A DNA stretch of 64,000 nucleotides from Serratia nematodiphila DZ0503SBS1 (lineage in GTDB: Bacteria; Pseudomonadota; Gammaproteobacteria; Enterobacterales; Enterobacteriaceae), in contig NZ_JPUX01000002.1 of assembly GCF_000738675.1 (NCBI RefSeq), forward strand, positions 709,291 to 773,290, written 5' to 3'. The notes below the pieces were generated by a model. It was not told the DNA's origin, searched no databases, and saw nothing but the letters and a program-made list of their open reading frames with translations. A program made the position numbers and the translations under genes. Positions 1 through 6,411 of the stretch are shown in pieces. Every line of letters starts with the position of its first letter. The stretch's first letter is position 1.

Positions 1-682
1 GGCCGGTGGCGTAGCCTTCAGTGAGCCAGATAACCGCGTTGTCCGGGCCGCAGAGGGTGTGGCAGGTGGCTTTCACCTGCCCGCCTGCCAACATGCGCTT
101 GTCCCCGCTGGCGTTAATCAGTTGCACGTTAACCACCTCGCCCCCGGCATTGTGCAGCGGCAACAGCAGGTCGCCGGGCTGGAAGGTGATACCGCCAACA
201 CGCAGCGGCTGGCCGTGCAGAGTCAGGGTTTCTGCCTCCGGCCAGCCTTTGGCGCTCAGGTAGGCGTTGCCGGTTTGGAGCCGAGCAGCAGCCACCAGAG
301 CCTGTGCCTGTCGCGCGGTCTTGCGCTGAGTCTCGGCCTTGTCTTGCCCGCCGTCCTTCTGTGATGCATGGCGGGCCTCAGCGGCCGGTGGCAAGGCGCT
401 GGCGTTATTCCCCATCACGGCGGCCACCTGTTCGGCGGCGGCCCTGGCAGACAGTGACAGGGCTTTTTCCACCAGATTGAGGCCGTCACCGGCCCCGCAC
501 TGATTACAGAACCAGGTGCCGCGTCCGTCCTGGTTGTCGAAGCGAAAGCGGTCTTTACCGCCGCAGGTTGGGCACGGCTGCGGCTTGCCGTTCGGCTGCA
601 AGGCAATGCCGAGCGCCGGGAGTATCACCGACCAGTGGCCGGTGGCGGTGCGTACGGTCTGGGAAACGAACTGGGCGCTCAT
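1..682 (-). CDS. P4 alpha-type primase/helicase, N-terminal part (runs off the window)
   Basis: The minus frame is open from an ATG at 682 to the window edge, 227 codons. Residues 39-66 or so carry a CPTCGGKDRF then CNQCGAG zinc-ribbon, the primase zinc-binding domain of P4 alpha-like proteins that prime satellite replication and bind origin iterons. A Toprim-like region begins near the edge (LTEGYATG). The start is supported by an AGAGAAAGG Shine-Dalgarno eight bases upstream. It is the last of a chain of minus-strand early genes. The helicase and origin-binding domains must lie outside the window, so completeness cannot be judged. Confidence 0.9.
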   Translation of the reverse strand, partial: MSAQFVSQTVRTATGHWSVILPALGIALQPNGKPQPCPTCGGKDRFRFDNQDGRGTWFCNQCGAGDGLNLVEKALSLSARAAAEQVAAVMGNNASALPPAAEARHASQKDGGQDKAETQRKTARQAQALVAAARLQTGNAYLSAKGWPEAETLTLHGQPLRVGGITFQPGDLLLPLHNAGGEVVNVQLINASGDKRMLAGGQVKATCHTLCGPDNAVIWLTEGYATG

Positions 683-693
683 CCTTTCTCTCC

Positions 694-1029
694 TCAGTGT
701 ACGGTGGCGTTCTGTGCCGCCGACAGGCGCTCGCAGCACAGCTCGTCCATCATCTTTTGCCCCAGCGCGGTCAAGCGCGGTGCGGCCACCAGAACGTCCG
801 GCTGCACCATGTCGCTCAGCATGGTGCACGCCATGTCCATGCCGTCATCCACGCCGTACTGCCGCACAAAATGTCCCTCCAGGCGCAGGGCAATCGTCAT
901 CTGCAGCTCGTCCAGCGTGTACCCCAGGCTCACCCGGTAAAAGGCGCAGGTATCCAGATAGGCTTGCGCCACGGCGCGGCGGAAAACGGCGGTACGGACT
1001 TCAATCGGTAAACAGGATGCAGTGTTCAT
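694..1029 (-). CDS. small P4-satellite protein, unknown function (111 aa)
   Basis: A 111-residue acidic protein lying directly upstream of the primase, with an 11-base gap, and overlapping the preceding gene by four bases (ATGA at 1026-1029), so it is translated as part of the early operon. It has two cysteines near the N-terminal third and no membrane segment or recognisable catalytic motif. Small proteins of this size and place are common in P4-like prophages and are annotated there only as domains of unknown function. I do not assign a role. Confidence 0.8.
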   Translation of the reverse strand: MNTASCLPIEVRTAVFRRAVAQAYLDTCAFYRVSLGYTLDELQMTIALRLEGHFVRQYGVDDGMDMACTMLSDMVQPDVLVAAPRLTALGQKMMDELCCERLSAAQNATVH

Positions 1030-1289
1030 GCGGCGGTGGCCTCCATGCGGGCAAGGATTTGGGTTTCACAGGTGTTGACGACGTGGCCGAGCTGGTCGGT
1101 CAGCAAGGCAATGACCGAGGCAAACGATGCCTGTTGCACGGCGTCGGGGCGCTGCCCGCCGAGGTCGAGGGTGTCCAGCAGGTCAAGGAACAGCACGCCG
1201 GTGGCGTGCGCATGCTGGAGACGCAGAAAATCGGCATGCGGGATTGGGTAATGGGTGTCGCGGTAGTAGCGGTCGGCCAGGGTATTCAT
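1026..1289 (-). CDS. small P4-satellite protein, unknown function (87 aa)
   Basis: An 87-residue protein linked by ATGA overlaps to the genes on both sides (1286-1289 and 1026-1029), the mark of a translationally coupled early operon. The sequence is soluble, leucine-rich in the middle ([15 protein letters not shown]) and predicted helical, with no signal peptide or known motif. Context places it in the satellite early functions between the Icd-like protein and the primase. Its function is not recognised. Confidence 0.75.
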   Translation of the reverse strand: MNTLADRYYRDTHYPIPHADFLRLQHAHATGVLFLDLLDTLDLGGQRPDAVQQASFASVIALLTDQLGHVVNTCETQILARMEATAA

Positions 1290-1477
1290 GCTGCCGCCTT
1301 AACCGGCAGACGACCGGCAAAGGACAACACATAATCACGGGCCAGCAGACGGCGAGCGTTGTGCTCAGAATCCGCCACGGTGCGCACGATACGCGGGGCG
1401 GCAGTCAACGCAGAACGACGCACGGCCGCAAACAAAAAGCAAAATGTCGGGTGAGTCGGGGTGAGGGTCGTAGCCAT
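1286..1477 (-). CDS. Icd-like / Ash-family host cell division inhibitor (63 aa)
   Basis: The 63-residue product (starting [10 protein letters not shown], ending [10 protein letters not shown]) matches the Icd-like family of P1 and P4-type phages, whose P1 member blocks host cell division. A longer frame continues upstream to 1885, but I chose the ATG at 1477 because a GGAGG Shine-Dalgarno lies nine bases before it. That site is also the target complementary to the antisense RNA at 1530-1618. In databases the longer upstream extension is sometimes called the protein itself; much of it reads through the RNA gene and is probably untranslated. The stop overlaps the next gene start. The cell-division role is inferred from the family name only. 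Confidence 0.7.
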   Translation of the reverse strand: MATTLTPTHPTFCFLFAAVRRSALTAAPRIVRTVADSEHNARRLLARDYVLSFAGRLPVKAAA

Positions 1478-1529
1478 AACGGCAGCCTCCAAGGTTAGCG
1501 AATTACCGCTACCACCGGAGTTCCTACAC

Positions 1530-1618
1530 TCAATGGTGGTAGCCCAGACGGGGGTAGGAATACCGGCAACCTTGGAAACCGGCCAGCCCGAAGGCTGCCC
1601 CGCCTGAGCCACCATTGA
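1530..1618 (-). ncRNA. C4/CI-type antisense immunity RNA (candidate)
   Basis: Read on the minus strand, the segment is closed by a ten-base stem (TCAATGGTGG at 1609-1618 with CCACCATTGA at 1530-1539) and contains an inner hairpin GGCAGCC-TTCG-GGCTGGCC. Two exposed segments, GGCAGCCT and TCCAAGGTT, are complementary to adjacent stretches of the Shine-Dalgarno region of the Icd-like gene (1481-1495). This is the arrangement of the C4 RNA of phage P1 and the CI RNA of P4, which silence icd/kil and downstream genes through two-segment pairing with the leader. Ends are set by the stem and are approximate. Confidence 0.65.
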
Positions 1619-1679
1619 TTGACTGCTGCGGTAGCATAACATCCACCGCGCAAAAAATGAGCGCACTAAGGCTGTGACA

Positions 1680-1703
1680 TAAAAAAACACGCGTGGCGCG
1701 TGT
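1680..1703 (-). terminator. intrinsic terminator in the satellite early leader
   Basis: On the minus strand a seven-base-pair hairpin (ACACGCG, loop CCA, CGCGTGT) is followed by seven T. It lies about 60 bases before the C4-type RNA, fitting the leader terminators through which P4 immunity RNAs stop early transcription. A candidate -10 hexamer TATGCT lies just downstream at about 1632-1637. Confidence 0.7.
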
Positions 1704-1839
1704 TCATTTGTCGCCAAGATTAAACACGGGTTCCTACGCCCGGCTGCCGATTTTGCGACAGCGGGAGGACTATAGCGCAGGGCCGGACGTGGGGGCAAGC
1801 CGTAAGACGCCCCCGGACGTTCAATCGATCGCATAGTGA

Positions 1840-2085
1840 TCAACAGTCGGTCAGTTGGTCGTTGCGGGTATCGGTCGCCGCGCAAGTCAGCGGCACCGGC
1901 CCGGCACGGAACAGGCGCGGCTCAGCCTGGCGACTCGCCAGACGAATAACGCCGTGTTTTTCGCTGCGGTGATCCGGCAAGACGACGCCAGGCTCTTTAC
2001 GCTGCAACAGGATAGCTTCCGCCACAAACAGCGCGTCGCGCTCATCGAGGGTGAAATGCTGGCGACCAAAGGTTAGCTGCATCAT
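1840..2085 (-). CDS. small P4-satellite protein, unknown function (81 aa)
   Basis: An 81-residue protein beginning MMQLTFGRQ. Start chosen at 2085 because the ATGA overlaps the alpA stop codon, implying translational coupling to alpA. A longer in-frame start at 2130 would overlap alpA by 49 bases and is less likely. The N-terminal half is predicted helical; there is no membrane segment or recognised domain. Proteins of this kind follow alpA in many P4-like prophages without known function. Between its stop and the C4-type RNA lie about 220 bases of leader with the terminator at 1680-1703. Confidence 0.65.
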   Translation of the reverse strand: MMQLTFGRQHFTLDERDALFVAEAILLQRKEPGVVLPDHRSEKHGVIRLASRQAEPRLFRAGPVPLTCAATDTRNDQLTDC

Positions 2086-2345
2086 ACGGCGGCCCCCTGG
2101 TGACGGTTGGCGATACACTCGTCCATCCACTGCTCGACCTCGGAGGCCAGCCAGGCGACGTTTTTACCGCCGAGGGAGACCTGAGCCGGGAACTGCCGGC
2201 GGCTCATCATCTCGTACACGGTGGAGCGAGACAGGCCGGTGGTGTAGAGCACTTCCGGCAGGCGAATAAAACGTTCGCGCGGGGTGTAACCGCCAGGAAG
2301 CACCGGCGACGGGGTAAATGGGGTGGGAGTGGAAACGGTCAACAT
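2082..2345 (-). CDS. alpA: AlpA-family phage transcriptional regulator (87 aa)
   Basis: An 87-residue protein with a MerR-like helix-turn-helix typical of AlpA: FIRLPEVLYTTGLSRSTVYEMM at about residues 26-47, followed by FPAQVSLGGKNVAW and WMDECI. AlpA of the E. coli CP4-57 element activates its integrase gene, and P4 Vis acts as excisionase and regulator. Here the gene heads the minus-strand early operon, facing away from sid and delta, with the iteron region between the two. The first 22 residues are proline/threonine-rich and variable. Confidence 0.88.
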   Translation of the reverse strand: MLTVSTPTPFTPSPVLPGGYTPRERFIRLPEVLYTTGLSRSTVYEMMSRRQFPAQVSLGGKNVAWLASEVEQWMDECIANRHQGAAV

Positions 2346-2637
2346 AAAACGCTACCTCTTTGTGTCCGGCCAACGCTGGCCGGGACTGTGTGAACTTCGG
2401 TAGCGCCCTATTATGTGAATATTTACCGGGGTGGCAACAAGGCGTTGTTGTGTGATGGAACAGATTTTATGCTTACTTTTCAATCAAGTGGACAGCGTTG
2501 GCCGATACTGGCCTTTATTGGCATTTATTGACCTTTGTTGGCAAACCGGCCGGAAAGCCTGAACGATGAATGGACGGTTGATTAATAGGGAAAAACCGCC
2601 AAACACCGCTAGCCAGGGAAAAGGTCGTTTTGGGCCG

Positions 2638-2745
2638 GGTGAACAGTGGTGAACACTGGATGAAGAGTTTATAAAAAACTGTTCACCCTCTTATTTACTG
2701 ATTTATCTATATTTTTTATTTAGGTGAACAGTAGTGAATAGTTTT
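2638..2745. repeat. P4-type iterons, candidate replication origin or crr
   Basis: The 542-base gap between alpA and sid holds copies of GGTGAACAG, the type I iteron bound by P4 alpha primase: plus strand at 2638-2646 and 2723-2731, minus strand at 2679-2687, a one-mismatch copy GGTGAACAC at 2648-2656, and a decayed copy (AGTGAATAG) at 2733-2741. Between the third and fourth copies is an AT-rich stretch (about 2690-2722), as expected for a melting site. Further left, 2369-2383 and 2496-2560 carry repeated TTGGC/GGCCA words of unknown role. Confidence 0.75.
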
Positions 2746-2796
2746 AGGTAAAACTAAAAACGGCTTGATGGTTTTCTCATCAGTGCCCAAGGCTGT

Positions 2797-2809
2797 TGTC
2801 CTGGGGACA
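2797..2809. promoter_or_regulatory. dyad upstream of sid (candidate activator site)
   Basis: TGTCC-TGG-GGACA forms a short dyad about 80 bases before the sid start, in the place of a late promoter. P2/P4 late promoters are activated by Ogr/Delta through a TGT-N12-ACA site near -55; the spacing here (TGT to ACA of 7 or 10 bases) does not match that rule, so the call is weak. Confidence 0.25.
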
Positions 2810-2887
2810 GTCCAACCGGGATGAATGGCGATGTTGTACGGCGGTCAGCAGAATAGCCTCACATTGACTGACACCGGAGACACGACC

Positions 2888-3613
2888 ATGAGCACCACCG
2901 CCTTACCGAAATACATCACCGATAAACTGCAAGCCCTGCGCGACGCTCGCGCCGCCCACGACAAAAACTACCAGGCGTTGACCGACGTCGTAACCGGCAT
3001 TGCCCGCTGCCACCAACAGAAGAAAGACACCGAAGTGCAGAGCCAGGAGGCAGAAAGCCAGTGGCGCACTCCGTTTCGCAAACTGTGCGGAGAAATGACG
3101 CCGGAACTGCAAGCGCAGCACCACAGTCGGATTTCCAAGCGGGAACTGGCGAAAGAGTTCGACGGCCTGATTGAGGAGATGGAGCTGGACAAAATGCAGT
3201 TTCACCTCAACTGCGGCGGCACAGCCCCGAAGGTGGTGAGCGCGCACAAAGACGCCCTCACGACCTTTGCGGCTCATGCGATGCATCAGGCAGTGGATGC
3301 GCTGAGCAAGGCGCTTATCAGCCCTGACGTTATCAAGGCGTGTGCACTGGCTTCACGGGCTTACGGCGTCTATGCGGACAATCCGATGAAAATGATTGAG
3401 CAACAGGTACTGGGCACGCTACAAGGCCGCATTCGCGCTACCATGGCTACACAAAATATCGACCACCCGGTGCTGAATGAGATTGGCCTGACGATACCGC
3501 AAGAAACCGGCGTATTGCGGGAACGACAAAGATGCCCGATGCGCCAGATGCAAGGGGTAACAGAATTAGCGGAAAAACGTCAATGCATGCAGCAGAAAGG
3601 GGCCAAATCATGA
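2888..3613 (+). CDS. sid: Sid, P4 capsid size determination protein (241 aa)
   Basis: The protein aligns by eye with P4 Sid: a P-x-Y start region followed by KARAAH-like text (DARAAHDKN), then WRTPFRKLCGEMTPELQ and RISKRELAKEFDGL, which correspond to WRTAFRAAGG..L..EL and RVARRELVQEYDNL in P4. Sid forms an external scaffold that makes the helper P2 capsid protein assemble into a small shell fitting only the satellite genome. Length 241 is close to P4 Sid (244). Start at 2888 is chosen over an upstream in-frame ATG at 2825 because of a GGAG motif and the family N-terminus. Stop overlaps the start of delta. Confidence 0.85.
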   Translation: MSTTALPKYITDKLQALRDARAAHDKNYQALTDVVTGIARCHQQKKDTEVQSQEAESQWRTPFRKLCGEMTPELQAQHHSRISKRELAKEFDGLIEEMELDKMQFHLNCGGTAPKVVSAHKDALTTFAAHAMHQAVDALSKALISPDVIKACALASRAYGVYADNPMKMIEQQVLGTLQGRIRATMATQNIDHPVLNEIGLTIPQETGVLRERQRCPMRQMQGVTELAEKRQCMQQKGAKS

Positions 3614-3864
3614 TGCGCTGCCCGCTGTGCACTCATGCGTCCTATACACGAACCAGCCGCTATATCACGGAGCGGACGAAAGAGGCGTATTACCAATGTC
3701 AGAGCCTGACCTGTTCTTGCACATTCAAGACGGTGGAAAGCGTCGATAAAATCCTGTGCCAGCCGATACAAGCGCAACCGGTCGATGAGAACGCCTTGCC
3801 ACCGCCGGAGAAACGGACGTTGAAGCGCTATCGCCGTTACAACAGCAATCCTACTCTGCACTAA
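3610..3864 (+). CDS. Delta/Ogr-family zinc-finger late transcription activator (84 aa)
   Basis: The protein begins MMRCPLCTHA and has the CPxC-x22-CxxxxC finger of the Ogr/Delta family (C4, C7, C30, C35) with the following CTF. P4 Delta and P2 Ogr bind upstream of late promoters and recruit RNA polymerase, so this protein would switch on sid/delta and helper late genes. The single-finger length matches Ogr-type rather than the fused two-domain P4 Delta (166 aa). It is coupled to sid by an ATGA overlap (3610-3613). In P4 psu follows delta; here no such gene is present. Confidence 0.88.
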   Translation: MMRCPLCTHASYTRTSRYITERTKEAYYQCQSLTCSCTFKTVESVDKILCQPIQAQPVDENALPPPEKRTLKRYRRYNSNPTLH

Positions 3865-4088
3865 TCACACTCCGCCCCGCCGCTCTCGCCAGCATCGCGG
3901 GGCATTCTCCTTCCGCCTCACCCAAAACAGCCTTTTTCCTGGCTAGCCAGCCACAAATTGCGCGTGCATGCATAGGGTGCATGATTTTGCATGCAAGAAA
4001 ATGCACATTTCATCCCCATCCGAGCCAGTACTGGCGCGGCCTGCGGTCTCTCATGCGGGTGCATGAAAAGCGACACAGAAAGCGCGCA

Positions 4089-4107
4089 GGCGAGGCGGGG
4101 GTAGCAT
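4089..4107 (+). other. cos site, P2/P4 type
   Basis: GGCGAGGCGGGGGTAGCAT matches the 19-base P2/P4 cohesive end (as I recall it, GGCGAGGCGGGGAAAGCAC) at 16 of 19 positions, with all twelve of the first bases identical. It lies between delta and int, the place expected once the circular P4 map is opened at att. The helper terminase would cut here to package the satellite. The rest of the 3865-4131 gap holds a GCCCCGC/GCGGGGC inverted repeat at about 3873-3904 and short TGCATG repeats near 3963-4065. Confidence 0.75.
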
Positions 4108-4131
4108 TGCGCGCCAGGGGGTTTTAACGCT

Positions 4132-5322
4132 TTATTGGCTGTGAGACTGGCGAGCAAGGCCCGCGATAAAATCGGCGTACCACTGCAACATGTCACGACG
4201 CTTCTCAAGGTACTGAGCATGGTTGTAAGTGCCGCGAATGGCGTTCTTGTCCACGTGGGCGAGCTGCATCTCTATCCAGGCTGTATTGAAGTCCTGCTCA
4301 TGCAAAATCGTGGACATCATGTGCCTGAAGCCGTGGCCGGTGAGTCGACCGTGATAGCCGATACGCTTAAGGAGCTGGTTGATACTCGCTTCGCTCATCG
4401 GCTTGTTGACGTCATTACGGCCCGGGAAAACATAGCGATAGTTGCCCGTATAGGTTCTCAGTTCATTCAGGATGGCCGCCGCCTGCGTCGATAACGGCAC
4501 GAGATGATCCCGGCGCATTTTCATGCGCTCCTGCGGAATTTCCCAAAGCGCGTTATCCAGATCAAACTCATGCCATTGCGCCATGCGCAGCTCAATCCCC
4601 CTGACTCCGGTCAACATCAGTAACTTCGTCGCCAGCTGTACCAACCGACTGCCGGAGTGCATCTCCAGCGCCGCAAGAAAATCGGGGATTTCGTCAACGG
4701 ATAAAAAAGGATAATGAGTAGATTTTGGGCTAATCAAAACGCTGGAGAGATCGGCGGCTGGGTTGAACTCCGCCCGCCCGGTTGCCGTGGCATATCGGAA
4801 GACCTCACCGCAGCGCTGTCTGACCTTACGCATTTTCTCAAGCGCCCCACGCGCCTCAATTTTGCGAAGCACTGTGAGTAGCTCAAGCGGCTTTATCGCC
4901 GAAATGGGATGCTGTCCCAGATAGGGGAAAATATCAATGTTGAACGCGTCCATGATATCGGCCGCATACCCTGCTGACCACGTCGCCAATTTGGACTGAT
5001 GCCACTCCTTCGCGATCGCTTCAAAGGTGTTTGCATTCCCGTATAGCTGCGCCAGCTTTTTCTCTTTACGAACTGTGCTGGGGTTCTGCCCCTCAGCAAC
5101 TAACTTTCTGGATTCATCGCGCTTTGACCGAGCATCGGCCAACGAAACGGCAGGATAGACGCCGAATGAAATCATCTTGGGCTTACCGGCAAAGCGATAA
5201 CGAAAGCGCCAGCTCTTGCTGCCATTGGGTTCAACCAAAAGGGATAAGCCCAACCCATCACTCAACGTGTAAGGTTTAGGGGTGGGCTTAGCATTCCGGA
5301 TTTGTAAGTTATTAAGTCGCAT
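4132..5322 (-). CDS. int: P4-family tyrosine integrase (396 aa)
   Basis: Full-length P4-type site-specific recombinase. The N-terminal DUF4102 arm-binding domain (LSDGLGLSLLVEPNGSKSWRFRY, about residues 20-42) is followed by a core-binding domain and a catalytic domain with R241 (LTGVRGIE), H330 and R333 (HGFRH), H356 and the nucleophile Y366 (TYNHAQY). It integrates and excises the satellite at thrW; the gene starts 163 bases from the tRNA 3' end and is transcribed away from it, as in P4 elements. Nothing suggests decay, so the integration function is probably intact. Confidence 0.95.
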   Translation of the reverse strand: MRLNNLQIRNAKPTPKPYTLSDGLGLSLLVEPNGSKSWRFRYRFAGKPKMISFGVYPAVSLADARSKRDESRKLVAEGQNPSTVRKEKKLAQLYGNANTFEAIAKEWHQSKLATWSAGYAADIMDAFNIDIFPYLGQHPISAIKPLELLTVLRKIEARGALEKMRKVRQRCGEVFRYATATGRAEFNPAADLSSVLISPKSTHYPFLSVDEIPDFLAALEMHSGSRLVQLATKLLMLTGVRGIELRMAQWHEFDLDNALWEIPQERMKMRRDHLVPLSTQAAAILNELRTYTGNYRYVFPGRNDVNKPMSEASINQLLKRIGYHGRLTGHGFRHMMSTILHEQDFNTAWIEMQLAHVDKNAIRGTYNHAQYLEKRRDMLQWYADFIAGLARQSHSQ

Positions 5323-5484
5323 GTGTATAGAAATTCAAGACCGAACAGAAGTACACGCAATTCTACACACACCTGATATTGGATTCCACAGGACGGCGCC
5401 GGACAATCACGGACATAAAACCCAATCAATGCATTGTTATTTAATGTATTTTTGGATGATTACGGACGTTACAGGAAGAGAGGA

Positions 5485-5560
5485 TGGTGCCGATAATAGG
5501 AGTCGAACCTACGACCTTCGCATTACGAATGCGCTGCTCTACCAACTGAGCTATATCGGC
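5485..5560 (-). tRNA. thrW: tRNA-Thr (CGT), satellite attachment gene
   Basis: A 76-base tRNA with encoded CCA: acceptor GCCGATA/TATCGGC, D-loop AGCTCAGTTGGTAGAGC, anticodon CGT in the loop TTCGTAA, and T-loop TTCGACTCC. It follows proA on the same strand as in E. coli, where thrW is also a prophage target. The satellite integrase lies just beyond its 3' end and integration has left the gene intact. Confidence 0.97.
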
Positions 5561-5722
5561 ATCGAGCCGGGCCTGCGGGGCAAGCCGGAAGTGCGTTGAA
5601 CAAGGTAGACCTGTGCACGAAATGAGTCAATAGCCGCCGGGGCGTTTGGTTGTTTTATCATCAGTGGCGATTTGAAGGTCGTACCACACGAGCATCAACG
5701 CGGCTCGTGCAGCTCCCGTCAT

Positions 5723-5951
5723 TCACTCAAGGCGCTTCATACCGCCATATCTTGAAGGCCATATTTCCGCCGGCGCCAACTCCAATGCTTCAGCGATCAG
5801 CCTCTCCCCCTTTTGGCCAATGTCGAGCCAAAGCATTGCCTAACGTAGAAGATGCCAATCCGGCTTTTCTGGAAACAGCAGCCAAAGTCGTGCCCTTCTT
5901 CTTCAAAGCGGCGATGACGTCCGCCGGATGCCAATCTTGTTTATCCATCAT
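5723..5951 (-). pseudogene. Ner/Nlp-like DNA-binding protein, frameshifted
   Basis: From the ATG at 5951 (MMDKQDWHPADVIAALKKKG) the minus strand encodes a Ner/Nlp-family winged helix-turn-helix protein up to RHWPKG. A run of five G (5806-5810) then shifts the frame, giving G-E-A-D-R and a TGA at 5790 (53 aa). With four G the frame would continue as RLIAEALELAPAEIWPSRY, the conserved family ending, to a TGA at 5723 (about 75 aa). Mu Ner represses phage early promoters; Nlp homologues are chromosomal regulators. Either a recent inactivation or a homopolymer base-calling error explains this. It is divergent from the XRE gene. Confidence 0.8.
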
Positions 5952-5979
5952 GTTTAATCCTCCTGATTACCTTGCCTCG

Positions 5980-6036
5980 TAATTATCCCGTTTTGGGATA
6001 ATTACGACAATCGCAGATATTCGATTTTGGGATATC
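5980..6036. promoter_or_regulatory. operator-like palindromes between divergent regulators
   Basis: A perfect ten-base inverted repeat TAATTATCCC-gtttt-GGGATAATTA spans 5980-6004. A second, related element (GATATtcgattttgggATATC, 6016-6036) repeats the TTTTGGGATA word. Both lie in the 101-base gap between the Ner/Nlp-like gene and the XRE gene, so they probably bind one or both regulators. Confidence 0.6.
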
Positions 6037-6052
6037 ACTCGCGGAAAACGTC

Positions 6053-6301
6053 ATGACCTCAGTTTATTCAGCAGAATATCAATTGGTTATAAAAATACTT
6101 CGAGACGCTCGTATAGAAAAAGGCATCACTCAGGTCAAGTTAGCCGAAGCACTTGGCCGCCCACAATCCTTTATCGCTAAGGTTGAAAATGGCGAAAGGA
6201 AATTGGATGTCGTGGAATTTGCCTTGATCGCACGGTTACTGGATGTAAATACCGGGCCAATTATGGAACGCATTGGACGTAACGCTAGAAAGCTGAGATA
6301 A
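6053..6301 (+). CDS. XRE-family helix-turn-helix regulator (82 aa)
   Basis: A compact single-domain HTH_3 protein: LRDARIEKGITQVKLAEALGRPQSFIAKVENGERKLDVVEF covers the five-helix fold at about residues 16-58, including the recognition helix QSFIAKVENGERK. Proteins of this size act as phage-type repressors or antitoxin-like regulators. It is divergent from the broken Ner/Nlp-like gene, with palindromes in between. The codon use and AT content of 5950-6300 differ from flanking core genes, suggesting acquisition. In E. coli thrW follows proA closely, so this pair is an insertion. No toxin partner is visible. Confidence 0.85.
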   Translation: MTSVYSAEYQLVIKILRDARIEKGITQVKLAEALGRPQSFIAKVENGERKLDVVEFALIARLLDVNTGPIMERIGRNARKLR

Positions 6302-6353
6302 AGGGGAGCCCGCTTCTCAGATAAACGGATTCTCAGCTTAAGTTCTCTTCCCC

Positions 6354-6387
6354 AAAAACAATCAGGGCGCAGCACGCTGCGCCCTGA
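6354..6387 (-). terminator. proBA transcription terminator
   Basis: A 12-base perfect inverted repeat (TCAGGGCGCAGC, 6362-6373, with GCTGCGCCCTGA, 6376-6387) is followed on the minus strand by TTGTTTTT. It lies 24 bases after the proA stop. Confidence 0.9.
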
Positions 6388-6411
6388 CCTCTTTATGACC
6401 GCAATCCGGCC

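Larger units (their letters stand above)
1..5500. mobile_element. P4-like satellite prophage (right part), integrated at thrW
   Basis: A P4-type satellite is recognised from its ordered parts: alpha-type primase, small early genes, Icd-like gene with C4-type RNA, alpA, iteron region, sid, delta, cos and a P4-family integrase that abuts the 3' end of tRNA-Thr. The thrW gene is intact, so the integration core lies in its 3' end near 5485-5500. The other att site and the rest of the primase lie left of position 1. Compared with P4, no psu gene is seen after delta, and the usual psu-int cargo slot is empty apart from the cos site. The exact right boundary is inferred, not seen. Confidence 0.9.

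Noticed and set aside
1478..1885. The long upstream part of the Icd-like frame as protein
   Set aside because: It spans a terminator and the C4-type RNA; the GGAGG-supported start at 1477 explains the data better. The extension is kept only as a low-probability alternative.
3918..4220. A 100-codon minus-strand frame across the cos region
   Set aside because: It covers cos and the end of int in another frame, with no conservation signs; cos regions are normally non-coding.
5650..5982. A 110-codon plus-strand frame between thrW and the XRE gene
   Set aside because: It is antisense to the recognisable Ner/Nlp-like gene.
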